Source: Prochilodus magdalenae
Lineage: Eukaryota > Chordata > Actinopteri > Characiformes > Prochilodontidae
Assembly: GCA_024036415.1 (NCBI GenBank)
Contig: JAMWET010000159.1
Coordinates: forward strand, 167,501-231,500
DNA length: 64,000 nt
Direction of reading: 5' to 3'
Below are positions 1 to 11,320 of the stretch, piece by piece. Position numbers and translations under genes: made by a program. The notes below the pieces were generated by a model. The model was not told the DNA's origin and searched no databases. It saw only the letters and a program-made list of their open reading frames with translations. Every line of letters starts with the position of its first letter. The first letter of the stretch is position 1.

Positions 1-706
1 AAAAACCCTCATCCTCTGAGAAGCCTTGCACTAGATGTTGAAACATTGCTGTGAGGAATTGGTTGCATTCAGCCACATGCACATTCAGGTACTGATGGTG
101 AATGATCAGTTTTAACTCCCCACCAGAGCTACTGGATGGAGCTCCATCACTCCGCAAACCGTTATGAGTTTTATTTAGTACACTGTGTACGGAGGTTTAA
201 TATCACTACAGCCCAGATACAGATCTGTATGGAGAAAAGAGCTCTGCAGAATAAATGGTGGTGTCAGCGTGAAGGATTGCCTCCACCTAGTGTAGCCCTA
301 AAGGAGAGGAGGGAAGTCGATTTGTTTTACAGGGTTTTCATTTAGTTTTTCTTTTTTCGCGGGAGCGTGGGAGCACGGTGAGTAAGCAGCACGTGTGCAG
401 AACCTGCAGCACCACAGCACTGCTTACTTCAGAGTTTCCACGATGACTCACTCGCCGCATGGATCTCGGCTGGTTTAGCATGTGGGGTCCCTTACTGTAT
501 AAAAGAATGGGTATGCACTGATATGGGAATCGTGGGTGGATGCATCAAGCAGTTCTGGGATTGCTCCATGTTCATATCCACCGATCCTGATTCCAATCTC
601 AACACAGACATTTGGACCACATCGGAACCTTCGGGTCTTTCAGAGGACAACAACAGACATCGTCTTGAAATCTCTGCCAAATCTGAACATCCACCACATG
701 CTAACG
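1..706. other. No gene recognised
   Basis: Unique-looking sequence with several short open frames, none with convincing splice context or family resemblance. A few stops on both strands and no repeat structure could be tied to other parts of the window. Treated as intergenic or intronic. Confidence 0.5.
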
Positions 707-1473
707 TACACTCATCATCAAAAGAACAGCTGCACCCAGAAGGAGGTGTGGAAGTGCAGTGCCGTTGGGAAGGTAGATAAAGGTGACCAGGATCAATAAC
801 TGATGATACATTTAGACTGATATGATCAATATTTATTGAGCTACACATACAGAAGTAGAGTCTCTCAGTATGGCGTCGGGCTGCCAGGAGGTTCCTAATG
901 GTGTCCTGTGATAATCCGTCCCTTACACCTAGAATATTCTCACACAGGTCTTGCAGATCGTGTAGTGGGAGTGGAGGTGGAGCAGAATGACACCAGGGCT
1001 TCTGGACATGTGACAACAAGCCACTCATCTTGGTGCTGACTATGGTGCCTCCACACACGGATTTACTGGCCTCCCCCACCAAGACAAAAGCGGGACTCGT
1101 CACTGAACATGACCCGCTGCCATTCTGAGTTACTCGCAGACAGTCTGGCACGACGCCATTGCAGTCTTTGGTGACTTTGATGTGGTTTCAGGAACAGTCA
1201 ACATAACAGTCTGTGTGCATGTAGTCCTGCCTGTGGTCCTGGCACTAACAGGACGTCTGTTTGGTCACTCCGTGTATGTTATACACACAAGCGGCGTTAT
1301 GTGCAATACTGTCAATAGGACCATCCCACTTCCAGGAGCCCTACAATGCATCTTGAACTCTTCCAACCGCTCAGATTGCTTTCGAACTTTTCTCTAAGAC
1401 AAACTTGTCTTGCAAACGATGCTACCAACACAACAGCACGAGTCAGAATGGATAGCAGAAGCAACATGACAAC

Positions 1474-1945
1474 TGTCTTGTCTTGTCTTGTCTTGTCTTG
1501 TCTTGTCTTGTCTTGTCTTGTCTTGTCTTGTCTTGTCTTGTCTTGTCTTGTCTTGTCTTGTCTTGTCTTGTCTTGTCTTGTCTTGTCTTGTCTTGTCTTG
1601 TCTTGTCTTGTCTTGTCTTGTCTTGTCTTGTCTTGTTTTTGTTTTTTGCTCCTCCTGTCTCCGCCTTCTTGTCAGGCCCCTCACCTGTTCCCTTGTTCCT
1701 AGCTCCGCCCCTTCCCAGGTGTTTCTCATTAGCTCTTGTTGTGCCCTTTGTTCTTGCTTGGTGCTTTGTCACCATGTCCGTGGATTTTGTCTGTATGTCC
1801 GTTGATTTAGTCTCTGTTAGTTGTTTCTGTTTCCCTGTCCCACAGAAGTGTTTAGTTTCCCTAGTACTTTTGTTTCATCTGGGGTTTTTTTTTTCATTAA
1901 AACTTGCACTTGCATCCTGCCTCCTCGTCCTGTCCCAGCATAACA
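1474..1945 (+). mobile_element. Solo LTR with 5-bp target site duplication
   Basis: The segment starts TGTCTTG and ends CAGCATAACA (TG...CA), and is flanked on both sides by ACAAC (1469-1473 and 1946-1950). On removing it, the surrounding Tc1 sequence becomes continuous when compared with the 38.2-kb and 47.1-kb copies. A CATTAAAA stretch near 1895 and the T-rich, TCCTGCCTCC-type 3' end are typical of fish Gypsy-like LTRs. No internal region or second LTR is present, so it is a solo LTR left by recombination. The superfamily is inferred; the boundaries are seen. Confidence 0.75.
1476..1635 (+). repeat. (TCTTG)32 pentanucleotide array
   Basis: Thirty-two uninterrupted copies of TCTTG by direct count (160 bp), starting two bases inside the LTR 5' terminus (TG-TCTTG...). 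Long open frames across it (LSCLV or RQDKT repeats) are translations of the repeat, not genes. Confidence 0.97.
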
Positions 1946-2091
1946 ACAACCTTGCTTACATCACATGCGCAGCCGAGTGTGAAACTTGAACCAATTGAAT
2001 GTCTCTCAACGTCAAACCTTCCCACCAAGTTTCATTCCTGTCTGTTGATTCTTTCTGGACGCAGATATTTTCCTTTTTGGTGATGAGTGTA

Positions 2092-3469
2092 ATATTGATC
2101 ACGTGATACTGTACTACAGAATCAAGGCATTAAATGCTCCGGGTATCTGGTCCATATCACCACCACTTCCAGCAATTCCCACTAATTCTGTTTTAGAAGT
2201 TTCTCTAGGGTTTCATGTCAAACCCCTGTGAACGGCATTTGCCCGTGTGTGGCATTGTTGCCAATCTTCATGATTAAAGTCAGTATTTAATAAAAGCCAG
2301 CGGAACTGCCAAAAACACAACAGTTCCATCAACAACGCTACAGCTCACGGCTCAGTACGCAGCCTACGATCTGCATTCAGCCCTCAACTGCGTGCACGAC
2401 TGGCTAATTGCTCTGTGCTAACTGGGTGACATACCGTAGAAGCTTCATTTGCATCTCCATCTATTCAAATCATGTCACTGTAATCATCATAATTAGAAAA
2501 GCGCACTTGACGGGCACCTGCACAGTCAACCGAGTGGAGCGCAAGTAAATATGACAACATCCTCTTACGGCTTGATATCATTCATTATGTGCTCATGTGT
2601 GGAGGCACGCTGAACCCCCTGCCATCAAAAGACGTCTCCAAAACAGTACTGATTAATAATGTCTGCTAACATCTGCCTGCCTGAACGACACACCCACCCC
2701 ATGCCTTCCGTTGACATAAAGGTAGGCTAGATAAAACACAAGCCACAGTCAGTTCAGAGCTGTTCACAGTCTAGTATTATAAAGATGGCAGAGCGCAAAG
2801 AGCTGCACTCCTGAAAAAAAACTGCTATAAATGTTATATGGATCTACGCCTTAGAAGAACCACCTCCGGTTCCCTAAAGAACCTTTCAAAGGTCTTCTCA
2901 TAAAGTGAGCGTTCTCTGAAGTAACGATATCTTTTAAGCAACAAATGGCTTGTCAAAAGAATGGCCTTGCTGCATCCCATTGAAACAGATTGATGACTAG
3001 AATGGCTTCGACTTTGCCGGCCACCAGCTGACATCCAACTGCAAGCGGCTCGTGATTGATCATGAGAAATCTGTTTTGTAGAATTTCCGCACAAAACGGA
3101 ATACGGACTCTTTCAGGCTTCATATCTGAGTCAAAACACCTGGCTCTGCGAGGCCAGTGGACCTCTGAAAGCTGGCTTGCTGAGTTCAAGGGCAACAAAA
3201 CGTTTTGACTGATGTGATGCTATTTATACTGGCGAATTTGCATGGAGAGAGTCTTACATCTTGGGCACATCAGATCAGGTCCCCGTATGCATAAATATTA
3301 AATATTAATATATCACACAGATGACCATTTCTGTCAGGTCAGTGCAAACACTGCCAACTTCAAACACTCCTGGTTGCTCCTTGATGCACTTTGATTTAGC
3401 TTCTCCTGCTAGCAGCAAAGAGCCTTAAAGGCAGTTCAGCTCCCGTTTCTAGCGTTTCTTCATTTATCT
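2092..3469. other. No gene recognised
   Basis: Nothing with coding or splice support. Around 2850-2900 there is a GGTTC...CCTAAAGAACC motif of the kind common in fish MITE debris, also seen near 19850 and 34700. Confidence 0.45.
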
Positions 3470-3857
3470 GCTTGAAGCCAAAGACTCCAATTATAAACCT
3501 CATATCAGCAAAAATGGATGCTTTGCTTTGAGTCGGTTCTCTGGCATTAGAACCCCTGAACCAAATAAATCAAGAAGTTTAACATCTCGCATAAGTCAGT
3601 TTTAGAAATGTGCCAGTACTGGTATTTCAGGGCAGTGCCAATATCCCAAATTTGCTTGAAGCCAAAGACTCAAATTATGAATCTCGTATCAGCAAAAAAA
3701 TGGGTGCTTTGCTTTGAGTCGGTTCTCTGCCATTAAAACCCTACAAATTCATGAACCAAATAAATCAAGAGGTTTAACATCATTTACTATCAGATGTAAG
3801 TCAATTTTATGGATGTGTTGATACCAGTGTTCTGGGCCAATGCCAGGATCCCATATT
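3470..3857. repeat. Tandem duplication, ~185-200-bp unit
   Basis: Two adjacent diverged copies, 3470-3652 and 3653-3857. Both begin TGCTTGAAGCCAAAGACTC and share GGTGCTTTGCTTTGAGTCGG-like and ACCAAATAAATCAAGA blocks in the same order. No coding potential was seen. Confidence 0.8.
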
Positions 3858-4269
3858 TTCCATGTTCCCAGCCAGGGATCACGCTTCATTTGTTCCCCTG
3901 AGGCAAGATGAGATAAAATTGGTGAGAAAATGGGACTCATCACTAAAGCTAAATCTGGTAGACCACAAAACTGTAAATATAGACAGAATAAATAGAACTT
4001 AAAGCTCTCATCTTTGAAAGGAGATAATCAGATTTCCGTCTTGCTGCATAAGGTCTATGGGTCTGAAATATTGTGCAGCCATCAAAAAGCGCTTACTGAA
4101 AAAAAAGGAAAGGAAAACAACCTCTGTCCAGACCTTTCTCTCACCCAATTCATTTGGGATTACTTGAATCCCAAAAAGCACAAAATTTAACCAACTTAAC
4201 TTTGAAAATCCAAGGTGCGTGGTCCCTTGTAGTACTTAAATACAAATAATTAAAAAAAAAAAATGAAGC

Positions 4270-4605
4270 CATGTATGCCTGGTTCCATGTGTGGAAAATG
4301 GCTCCAGAGCAGATGTTAATGATTGGCTAAAAGGAGTGACTGCATTTGAGCGTGGCCAAAGACCATAGTGTGAAGGAAGTAGCGGAATCTGCAGGTGTAT
4401 GGAAGTGTACGTTCATACGGGTCTACCAGCAGTGGATAAAATCCCAGTCTACACGGAATTCTCCTCGGAATTGTTTCAGGGAAGGCATCCACCAAATCCG
4501 GCCCAACTGCACAATTCTTTGACGCAGGAGTGTCTGAACATTGATGTGGCTACATCCAGAAAGTTCTCTAGTCCAATCCAGTCACAGCTGTTATTGGTGC
4601 TGTTG
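4270..4605 (+). mobile_element. Degenerate DNA-transposon-like repeat with HTH-like peptide (copy A)
   Basis: Shares a long block with 9160-9420 and 19316-19690. The clearest shared text translates in part as KDHSVKEVAE.AGV.KRTVI (combining copies), which looks like a helix-turn-helix of an IS630/Tc1-type transposase. Frames are broken by stops in every copy. The family assignment is an inference from the HTH-like peptide only; terminal repeats were not found. Confidence 0.5.
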
Positions 4606-4678
4606 GAGGTAAAATATAGGAATTTTAAGAGCAATGTTGATTTAGATTTTTGAGGATTTAGAAATTGGCCAATACATA

Positions 4679-5212
4679 CAGGGGTTGGACGATGAAACTG
4701 AAACACCTGTCATTTTAGTGTGGGAGGTCTCATGGCTAAATTGGACCAGCCTGGTGGCCAGTCTTCATTAACTGCACATTGCACCAGTAAGAGCAGAGTG
4801 TGAAGGTTCAGTTAGCAGGTAAGAGCACAGTTCTGCTCAAAATACTGCAATGCACACAACATTATGGGTGATATACCAGAGTTCAAAAGAGGACAAACTG
4901 TTGGTGCACGTCTTGCTGGCGCATCTGTGACCAAGACAGCAAGTCTTTGTGATGTATCAAGAGCCACGGTATCCAAGGTAATGTCAGCATACCACCAAGA
5001 AGGACGAACCTCCACCAGCATCACGTAGTGACCTGGCCACTATCCTGCAATCCAGGAATGGCTTAAAATCCCTCTGACCACTGTCCAGGACTTGTATATG
5101 TCATTTCTAAGACGAACTGATGCTGTATTGGCCGCAAAAGGAGGCCCTACACCATACTAATAAATGACTGTGGTCTAAAACCAGGTGTTTCAGTTTCATT
5201 GTCCAACCCCTG
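4679..5212 (+). mobile_element. Short Tc1-like deletion derivative (CAGGGGTTGGAC termini), copy 1
   Basis: 534-bp element with inverted termini CAGGGGTTGGACGATGAAAC and the complementary GTTTCATTGTCCAACCCCTG, inserted at TA (4677-4678 and 5213-5214). It keeps only the 5' part of a Tc1 transposase gene and a short 3' tail. An almost identical copy with the same internal deletion lies at 31839-32371, so the pair are members of a propagated non-autonomous subfamily rather than independent decays. Confidence 0.9.
4864..5028 (+). pseudogene. Truncated Tc1 transposase N-terminus (HTH only)
   Basis: A 54-codon frame beginning MGDIPEFKRG and containing VGARLAGASVTKTASL and VSRATVSKVMSAY, the hallmark first HTH of the paired-like DNA-binding domain of Tc1 transposases (FERG..VGARLAGAS...A...VSRATVSKVM). 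It stops at TAG (5026-5028) directly after TSTSIT, before the second HTH and the whole catalytic domain. The equivalent frame in the second copy (32024-32188) is also 54 codons and ends identically. No activity as a transposase is possible; DNA binding cannot be excluded. Confidence 0.85.
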
Positions 5213-5214
5213 TA

Positions 5215-5458
5215 TATCGTCACTGTCCAAAGAAAAACAGGTATCTCCATTTTTGTTAATTTTTACTTTTATGCCTCATTTGGTCACTTGAGCTCCTGTT
5301 TACAGTGTGTGGGAATTGCATGAGAACCAACAAAAATTATCCAAAACTGCTTGGTTAGACGGCTGGTTCCACTGACTTCCATTCAAATTCAGGTTTTTGG
5401 GCTTTCCTGTAAAGTTGCCATTTTGGAGATACCTGTTTTTCTTTGGACAGTGATGATA
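5215..5458. mobile_element. 244-bp MITE with ~35-bp terminal inverted repeats
   Basis: Left end TATCGTCACTGTCCAAAGAA... and right end ...TTCTTTGGACAGTGATGATA are inverted over roughly 35 bases, including the CAGGTATCTCCA part. It is flanked by TA on both sides; the left TA (5213-5214) is also the right target TA of the preceding Tc1 derivative. No coding. A decayed relative is at about 24970-25085. Confidence 0.88.
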
Positions 5459-6528
5459 TATTTTCTTCTTTTTTGTCCTTTAGAAACAAGATGTTCATGT
5501 AGATTGTTTTGTAAAATCACATGGCTACAATTTACCATTACTTAGAATCTCTCATCACTGTTTGTACACTGTGCCATGACATTAGAAAAAAACAACCCAG
5601 ACTTAATCCAAATCTCACTCGCCGGTGCAGCTACAGGCAATATGAAGAATGCTTCCATTTTAACCTGTGATGAAAGAAGTTGGTTCAATGATTACTGGAA
5701 GTGTCTTATACTAGATCTTCTAGAACATTCTTTTAAGTTCCATACATAAGATACAGAGAAGGTCAGCACGGGATGATCCTAAGACCATTCCTACCTTATC
5801 AGGGCACTATGACAATAAAACAAAGCCAGTTCATTTTATTGTCCTGGCTTTCTTGATTTGACATGTTACTGCTATATGCGTCTCACTGTGAACCAGCCAA
5901 TCAGAGCAGAGTTCCTAAACAATAGGGTATAAAAGGGCATGTAAAACTGCATATGGGCATTTTTCACCCTGACCAAGGTCACATAAATGTGGCATTCTAT
6001 GGCATCCTATGAACAAATGTAGTGATGTTATTAATGTGTGGTGTAAACTAAACCAGAATTCCACCAAGATTCCCAGCTAAAGTCGTTCGAGTGAGTTTAC
6101 AGTGACAGAGATATCATGCATTCCTGCCATGCTGCACTTATTGTCAGTAAGTGCTGCACATTTAACAATTTTACACTGTGTTACTGACAAACAAGAGAGC
6201 AAAAGAGATAAATCACATCAGTCCCTATTCTCTTTACCGCATCGGCGTGCAGCGCAGTGCCAAGCGGAATCAGATCGTAATTGCTTGCACTCATCTGCAA
6301 ATTCCACTTTATCCATCACCTCCATCCGGCAACACCAAGCCTAATCAAACAGGGCTGTTTACATTTTCTCAGTTATCCTCTTGCAGCGGCACACTAAGGG
6401 CCCGCAGGAGCGGTGGCAGTGAAGAGTGGGGAGCAACCTAGCACATTATGTTCCTTTGCTAAGAATATTTCTGTTCAGACGTATTCTGGCCTAATAAAAG
6501 CACATGCTCATGCATACCGCACACTTGA
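5459..6528. other. No gene recognised
   Basis: Ordinary AT-rich sequence. Short frames around 6102-6600 overlap each other in different phases and have no family resemblance or splice context. Confidence 0.4.
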
Positions 6529-7200
6529 TTTCCAGCATCCGTATGTGGGGTTAACTGTAACAGGTGAAGAGGCTAGGTCTAAGTTGAGTACATCAATGTA
6601 AAACAGAATTAATGTCTTGGAAGTTAAACCAGATGGGCCTGAAACCTAGAACCCAACCAATAAACTACCATGCCAATATAACCGCTGAACTCTTTGCTAT
6701 CCGCAAGTTTATTATCAGTATCTGCGTTTGCAACTTCCAATAAACGAAAATTACAAAAGAAATAGAGAGATGGCAGTTAAAGACTCTTTAAGATCACCAA
6801 CAACATGCATTAAGACTTATACTGGTAGTGTATATTGGAAATTCTAGTATACACTGACTGAACACCAAGGTTTGTGATGCATTATGGGTAACTGAAGTAT
6901 ATAGGGAATGAAATGCACTACTGAGATTTCAAACAATGCTACAGCTGACACACTATACAGTGCTCAATTTCTGGAATAGGGGGCAATACCCAACACTGCT
7001 ATGGAAAGCTAGAAATACAATGCCAATGCTTAGTCTAATTTCCAGCCTCCGTATGTGGGGTTAACTGTAACAGGTGAAGAGACTAGGTGAAGGTGGGGTA
7101 TATTAATGCAAAACACAACACAAATTTTTTAGGAAGTTTGAAAAAGATGGCCCTAAGAACTAGAGCGTAGCCAATAAAAAATTGAAACCAATGGAAAGAA
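6529..7200. repeat. Dispersed duplicate block (6529-6690 and 7039-7200)
   Basis: Both parts begin TTTCCAGCxTCCGTATGTGG and continue with GTTAACTGTAACAGGTGAAG, then a TA-rich portion ending in a similar CCTGAAACCTAGA/CCTAAGAACTAGA-CCAATAAA stretch. Non-coding. Confidence 0.7.
6775..7025. repeat. Interspersed repeat copy, related to 8595-8870
   Basis: Shares with 8595-8870 the ordered blocks GATCACCAACA, GGAAATTCTAGT, TTTGTGATGCATTATGGGT, CTGAGATTTCAAACAA and CAATACCCAACAC. It is probably one transposon family, but no termini were found. Confidence 0.7.
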
Positions 7201-7279
7201 ATTCATTGTTTTTGTCTATTTGTTTTTGCACTGCATGATTTATACAGTATATACACACACATATATTCTTTAACTACAC

Positions 7280-7375
7280 TGGAGAAGGAGCCTGACCATG
7301 TTTTGTTATACTGTACAACCTGTATTGGTATAATGACAATAAAGTTAAACTGAATTGAATTGAATAAACTGGTGT
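7280..7375 (+). repeat. Retroelement-type 3' tail (GAATT repeats)
   Basis: Ends ATGACAATAAAGTTAAACTGAATTGAATTGAAT, the kind of AATAAA plus short-repeat tail found at the 3' end of fish non-LTR elements and SINEs. No upstream coding part was recognised. Confidence 0.45.
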
Positions 7376-7879
7376 AATATGACTGTACAATACGAGCTAA
7401 CTGCAGAAAAATCAGTATGTGTGTTTATAACTTCCAATAAATGACAATTATAAAAGAAATATAGAAGGCTATGAAAAATAGAAGGTAGATAATTTAGCCA
7501 TATAATGAGCGCTGTTGTGGAAACACATGTATGGGAATGCAATATATCACAACACTCAGCTGACCCAATCAGAGTAAAGCAGAGAACCTCATGACGGAAA
7601 TCATCCGCCTTCATGTGCTGGGTTCATTCACTCTTCACCATATACCATTTACATGGTGAAGTGACTAGAGAACGACGAAAGGCTTTTTGCATACGACGTT
7701 CAGAAACACTGTTTCACGAAGGACATCTGTGTGCACATTCATATTCGGTCGCATAAACAAATCAAACACTCCTGCAGTATGAACTGTGGAACTGTAGGTT
7801 AGCCTATCGCTGATTTTGGAAAATGCATGCTGTAAATAGGATGTTTATAACCAGAGTGGAAATAAATAATGAAATCTGT

Positions 7880-7908
7880 TTTATTTATTTATTTATTTAT
7901 TTATTTAT
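7880..7908 (+). repeat. (TTTA)n microsatellite
   Basis: About seven copies of TTTA in a row. Confidence 0.95.
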
Positions 7909-8163
7909 AACAGTTCTCTCAACAATATATAAACTTGCCAAACATCTGTTTGTCATAGGGGAGGTTTCGGCATCAGGTATCTTTTGAGAAGAGTGCTTTG
8001 CTATTCCCTGTTTGAGTACTGAGTACTGACAAAGCGCCAAACAGCCACCTACTGTAAATGACATAGAGATACTGCCATCCTGACGCTCTGGGATATGTCC
8101 GACACAATGCAACAACTTCTTGCCAGTCAGCAGTACGACTCCACTGCATTGCGTTATAATATA

Positions 8164-8630
8164 CAGTGCCAGTCAAAAGTTTAGAGACTTTTCTCCTCGT
8201 GTTTATCTTAAAGCTTTACTGTAGAATAAAAGTGAAGACATCAACCTATAAACTAGCCCTCATGGAATTATACAGTCCACCTTAAAACCCTCCAGAGTGG
8301 AGCTGTACAGGAGGATGAACCAGCTTTCTTACCCTGCAGTGGAGCTGATAGAACCAGGTTTATTACTAAGCAGGTTTGGAGCGATTCTATTGGTCGGTCC
8401 CTCATGAATATTCACTAAGCTGAAAGGAGGACTAGAGCTTTTACACTGTGCAGAAAAAGAGATCAAAGTTTTTACACCACTAAATATATATTAGAGGTGG
8501 AGATATGGAGGAGTATCATACTGTGTACATCAGGAGTAGATGTGGTGTATCAGGATATGGACTGGTTCAGACTCTCATCAGTTGGAACTGGTAAGTGTTA
8601 GACTGTAGAGGTTTTACGATCACCAACACC
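8164..8630 (+). mobile_element. Tc1-like non-autonomous repeat (CAGTGCCAGTCAAAAG end)
   Basis: Begins after TA with CAGTGCCAGTCAAAAGTTTA, a familiar fish Tc1-type terminus. The body (GTGGAGCTGATAGAACCAGG, GGAGCGATTCTATTGGTCGG, GAGTAGATGTGGTGTATCAG) recurs inverted at 24050-24516 and directly at 53297-53560. No transposase coding remains. Confidence 0.7.
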
Positions 8631-8870
8631 ATCCATTTGACTGGCAGTGCACAGTGGAAATTCTAGTGTACATTATCTTTACATTTGTGATGCATTATGG
8701 GTGATGGATAGTAAACTTTATGGGGAATGAAATGTACTACTGAGATTTCAAACAACACTGACACGCTACAGCTAACACGCTATATAGTGCTCTATTTCTA
8801 GAACAGGAGGCGATACCCAACACAGCTATGGTAAGCTAGAAATTGTCAAGTGAAATACAAGATAGATGAA
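8595..8870. repeat. Second copy of the 6775-7025 repeat
   Basis: Same block order as 6775-7025, more diverged, and partly overlapping the end of the preceding Tc1-like repeat. Confidence 0.6.
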
Positions 8871-9159
8871 ACTATTAAAAATATCTCATCACTTCTAATC
8901 TTAGTCATCCCATGCCACTCATGTCTGCTTCAGCTGAAAGTCCATACTGTAGATACATAAATATGACCAGTGTAATGTAATGGTGGTTGAGGGGCATAGG
9001 CTAAGCTGTTTACAAGTTTGACTGTGCATTAAATTATGGAACAGTTGTAGTTGCAGTGGTGTTGTAGTTGCAGTGGTGAACTATTTTCCTAAGTTTACCA
9101 CTTCCAAAGATCTCTGGCCACATGGCTTCCAGCAGCTTATATAGCTGTTTATTGCTAAA

Positions 9160-9420
9160 GGACGGGATCCGTAGTTTGAGTAGAGGTGGTACAGTGCAGT
9201 GCAAAGACCATAGTGTGAAGGAAGTAGCTGAATCTGCAGGTGTATGGAAGCGTACCACGCTCTACAAGTAATCTCCGCAGTATTGTGCCGGGGAAAGCTT
9301 CTACAAAACCTGGCCCGACTGCACAATTCTTTAACGCACGAGTGTCTGAACACTGATGTTTGCCTACATCCAGAAACTTGTCCAGTATATGTCAATTCGA
9401 ATCACAGCTTGTGAAGGTGC
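9160..9420 (+). mobile_element. HTH-peptide repeat (copy B)
   Basis: Matches 19316-19690 and 4270-4605, including GGGATCCGTAGTTTGAG and AAGACCATAGTGTGAAGGAA. This copy is shortened between the HTH region and the GTCTGAACACTGATG block. Confidence 0.55.
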
Positions 9421-10972
9421 TACACACTCTCAGGTGCGTTACAATCACGGATGACTCATTTACTTTGAGCTCATACCTGTGTATGTAGTTACAGTCAGTG
9501 CATTGGGAATTATTGTGACATGCGGGTTCTCTCAAAGAACCTCAGCAGCATTAGGGGTCCGGTCCATGGTGCAAGCCCTCGTTGCAGATATTGCAAAGTA
9601 ATCTCGGTTAGGACTCTGAAACAGCTACACATGGCAAATGTTTGGGAAGGAAGGAATATTAACCGATGTATCTGATTTTTAAATCCTCAAATATCAAAAT
9701 CTGTGTCATATATATCTGTCTGCATGCCTGTAAATGTCTAGTCCATGCCAAATAAAAAAAAATAGAAGAAGAAAAAAAAAAAACTGGCTTTTTTGAGACT
9801 ACATGGGAGATATTGCTGACTCACATCATTTACTTTGGCAGGATTAGTTGCAGCACTGCATTAAAACTACATATTTGTCTGACTGCTGTCCAAACTCACA
9901 GACAGGTGAGGAGATGACCAAACGCATGTTCCAGCTATATAAAATTCCCAGGTTACATTTCACCCTGTGCTCACCTTTGGGTCCAAACCTGCTGTGGGAT
10001 ACCTGCACCATTCTATCCCACATCTAACACACCTGATCTCGATCATCAAGGTCTTCTACAGAGACCCATTGAAGACTACCACTGAGATAACTACAGGGTG
10101 GAATGGAACTCATGGAGGGGGATCATGTTTGGTTACCAGTCCTGTATATGAACTGCATACATACTGATGATGCTTCTTTATGGTGATCTGGATGCGAAGC
10201 CTGCGTTGCTTCAACCCAATTAGGCTGAGACCTTCCAAACCACAATATATTGCTCTATTCATTACAGCTACCTAATCCCTAATCATCCCCCCTACCAAGT
10301 GGACTCCAGCAGTCTGGCCTTGCTGGAGAATAAATGCACTTTGCACAGCAGGGCACAAGAACAGGTCATATTTTCTAGAGGCCAAATTGCATAACTACCT
10401 TTTTTTATAGCCCATAACAGTGCAGAATAGCACACTGAAGCCCCATGCTGGCACTGGTTATGTCCCGGTGGTGCTCTTAGGTGCTGAGCTGTCTGCCTCA
10501 AAGTTGCCTCTCCATCACTCTGTGGTGTACTCACGCCTGGGAGAGGCATCAATCAAAAATGGCCATATTTGATGCAACTTCCCAAAAACGTGGACACAGA
10601 TGCAGCACTGTGCTTCAAGATTTACGCAAAAAAAAAAAATGTACCACCCTGTCGTATCACACTGTCCCAATTAAACTAGATCAATAAATCATCAGCATAG
10701 AATTCTAAATATGAAATATTGTTGCTCTACATCACTGAAATAACTGTAAGAACGTACAGAAGAGGAGGGAATGTGGATCAAGTACAAGCACTCATGGGTG
10801 AAAAGGAAATGATGGGGTTATTTATAGGTTCAGTGTAAATCAGTTCCACACTTAACGAAGCTACAAACATGCACCACATGGTTATACTGATGGGAAATGG
10901 TTTCAGGTCAGTACATGCATTGCACTTCATCAGTCCCACAGTGCCCTGCAGGCTGAGAGTCTAATAACTCAC
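9421..10972. other. No gene recognised
   Basis: Intergenic- or intronic-looking. An 86-codon minus-strand frame at 10292-10552 has no recognisable domain. An A-rich stretch at about 9750-9785 is a homopolymer tract. Confidence 0.4.
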
Positions 10973-11015
10973 CTGACACTCCACACAGCAGGATTCCAAC
11001 TAAGGAGGTTTGCAT
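10973..11015 (-). CDS. Candidate first coding exon with signal-peptide-like start
   Basis: On the minus strand an ATG at 11015-11013 opens MQTSLVGILLCGVS followed by one extra base and a strong GTGAGT donor (intron from 10972 downward). This is a short N-terminal exon ending in phase 1. The hydrophobic LVGILLCGV core fits a secretory signal peptide, and signal peptides on short phase-1 first exons are common in secreted and immunoglobulin-type receptor genes. A CpG-rich block lies directly upstream (11030-11290), as expected for promoter plus 5' UTR. No following exon could be recognised down to position 1, so the protein is unidentified. The call rests on splice donor, signal-like peptide and CpG context only. 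Confidence 0.4.
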
Positions 11016-11029
11016 GGAGCTGCGGGAAT

Positions 11030-11290
11030 TAAGGATCTGAAGCCCAAAGTCCGAGTCTAACACCGGCTCGCCGACTCGAGTCTAAACAGCGCTCCGCTAG
11101 CGGTAGTTTCGGAGAGCTGAGCTGGAGTCCTGCGCGCCCGCCGCCAGCGATGCTCGTTTGGTGACCGAGAGAGTGAATGAGTAGAAGAATGAATGGCCGG
11201 CGCTCGCGCACACGCGGACACAACGCTTCTGCTGCTCTCCAGAGCGCGCGCATACTGGGCTATTTTCGCTCACTCACGTAAGCCACGCCC
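11030..11290 (-). promoter_or_regulatory. CpG-island-like promoter candidate
   Basis: The only strongly CpG-dense stretch in the first 12 kb (GGCTCGCCGACTCGAG, GCGCGCCCGCCGCC, GGCGCTCGCGCACACGCGG, GAGCGCGCGC). It sits immediately upstream of the signal-peptide exon on the minus strand. A 74-codon minus-strand frame inside it is probably untranslated leader rather than a gene. Confidence 0.5.
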
Positions 11291-11320
11291 CCATGCTTTG
11301 ATTGGCTTGCAGAGTCTCGT

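Larger units (their letters stand above)
709..2089 (-). mobile_element. Degenerate Tc1/mariner element (CACTCAT family), interrupted by a solo LTR
   Basis: Bounded by TA at 707-708 and 2090-2091, with terminal repeats starting CACTCATCATC on the left and ending GATGAGTG on the right. Read on the minus strand, it gives recognisable Tc1 transposase pieces: a DESRF-like catalytic block near 1085-1110 and the C-terminal block PPLPLHDLQDLCENI...DGLSQDTIRNL near 870-1000, which matches the usual PPP..LQEL..A....IPQ...RL tail of Tc1 transposases. Frames are broken by stops and shifts, so it is dead. At least nine relatives in this window carry the same ends. The copy is interrupted at 1474-1945 by an LTR. 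Confidence 0.8.

Noticed and set aside
492..1151. A 219-codon minus-strand gene
   Set aside because: Contains Tc1 transposase blocks out of order with frame changes; it is transposon debris.
1346..1989. Overlapping frames of 105-168 codons (LSCLV, RQDKT repeats)
   Set aside because: Caused by the (TCTTG)32 repeat, whose period of 5 leaves all frames open.
11029..11253. A 74-codon Arg/Leu-rich minus-strand protein
   Set aside because: Lies in the CpG-rich block, most likely leader sequence; composition follows GC content.
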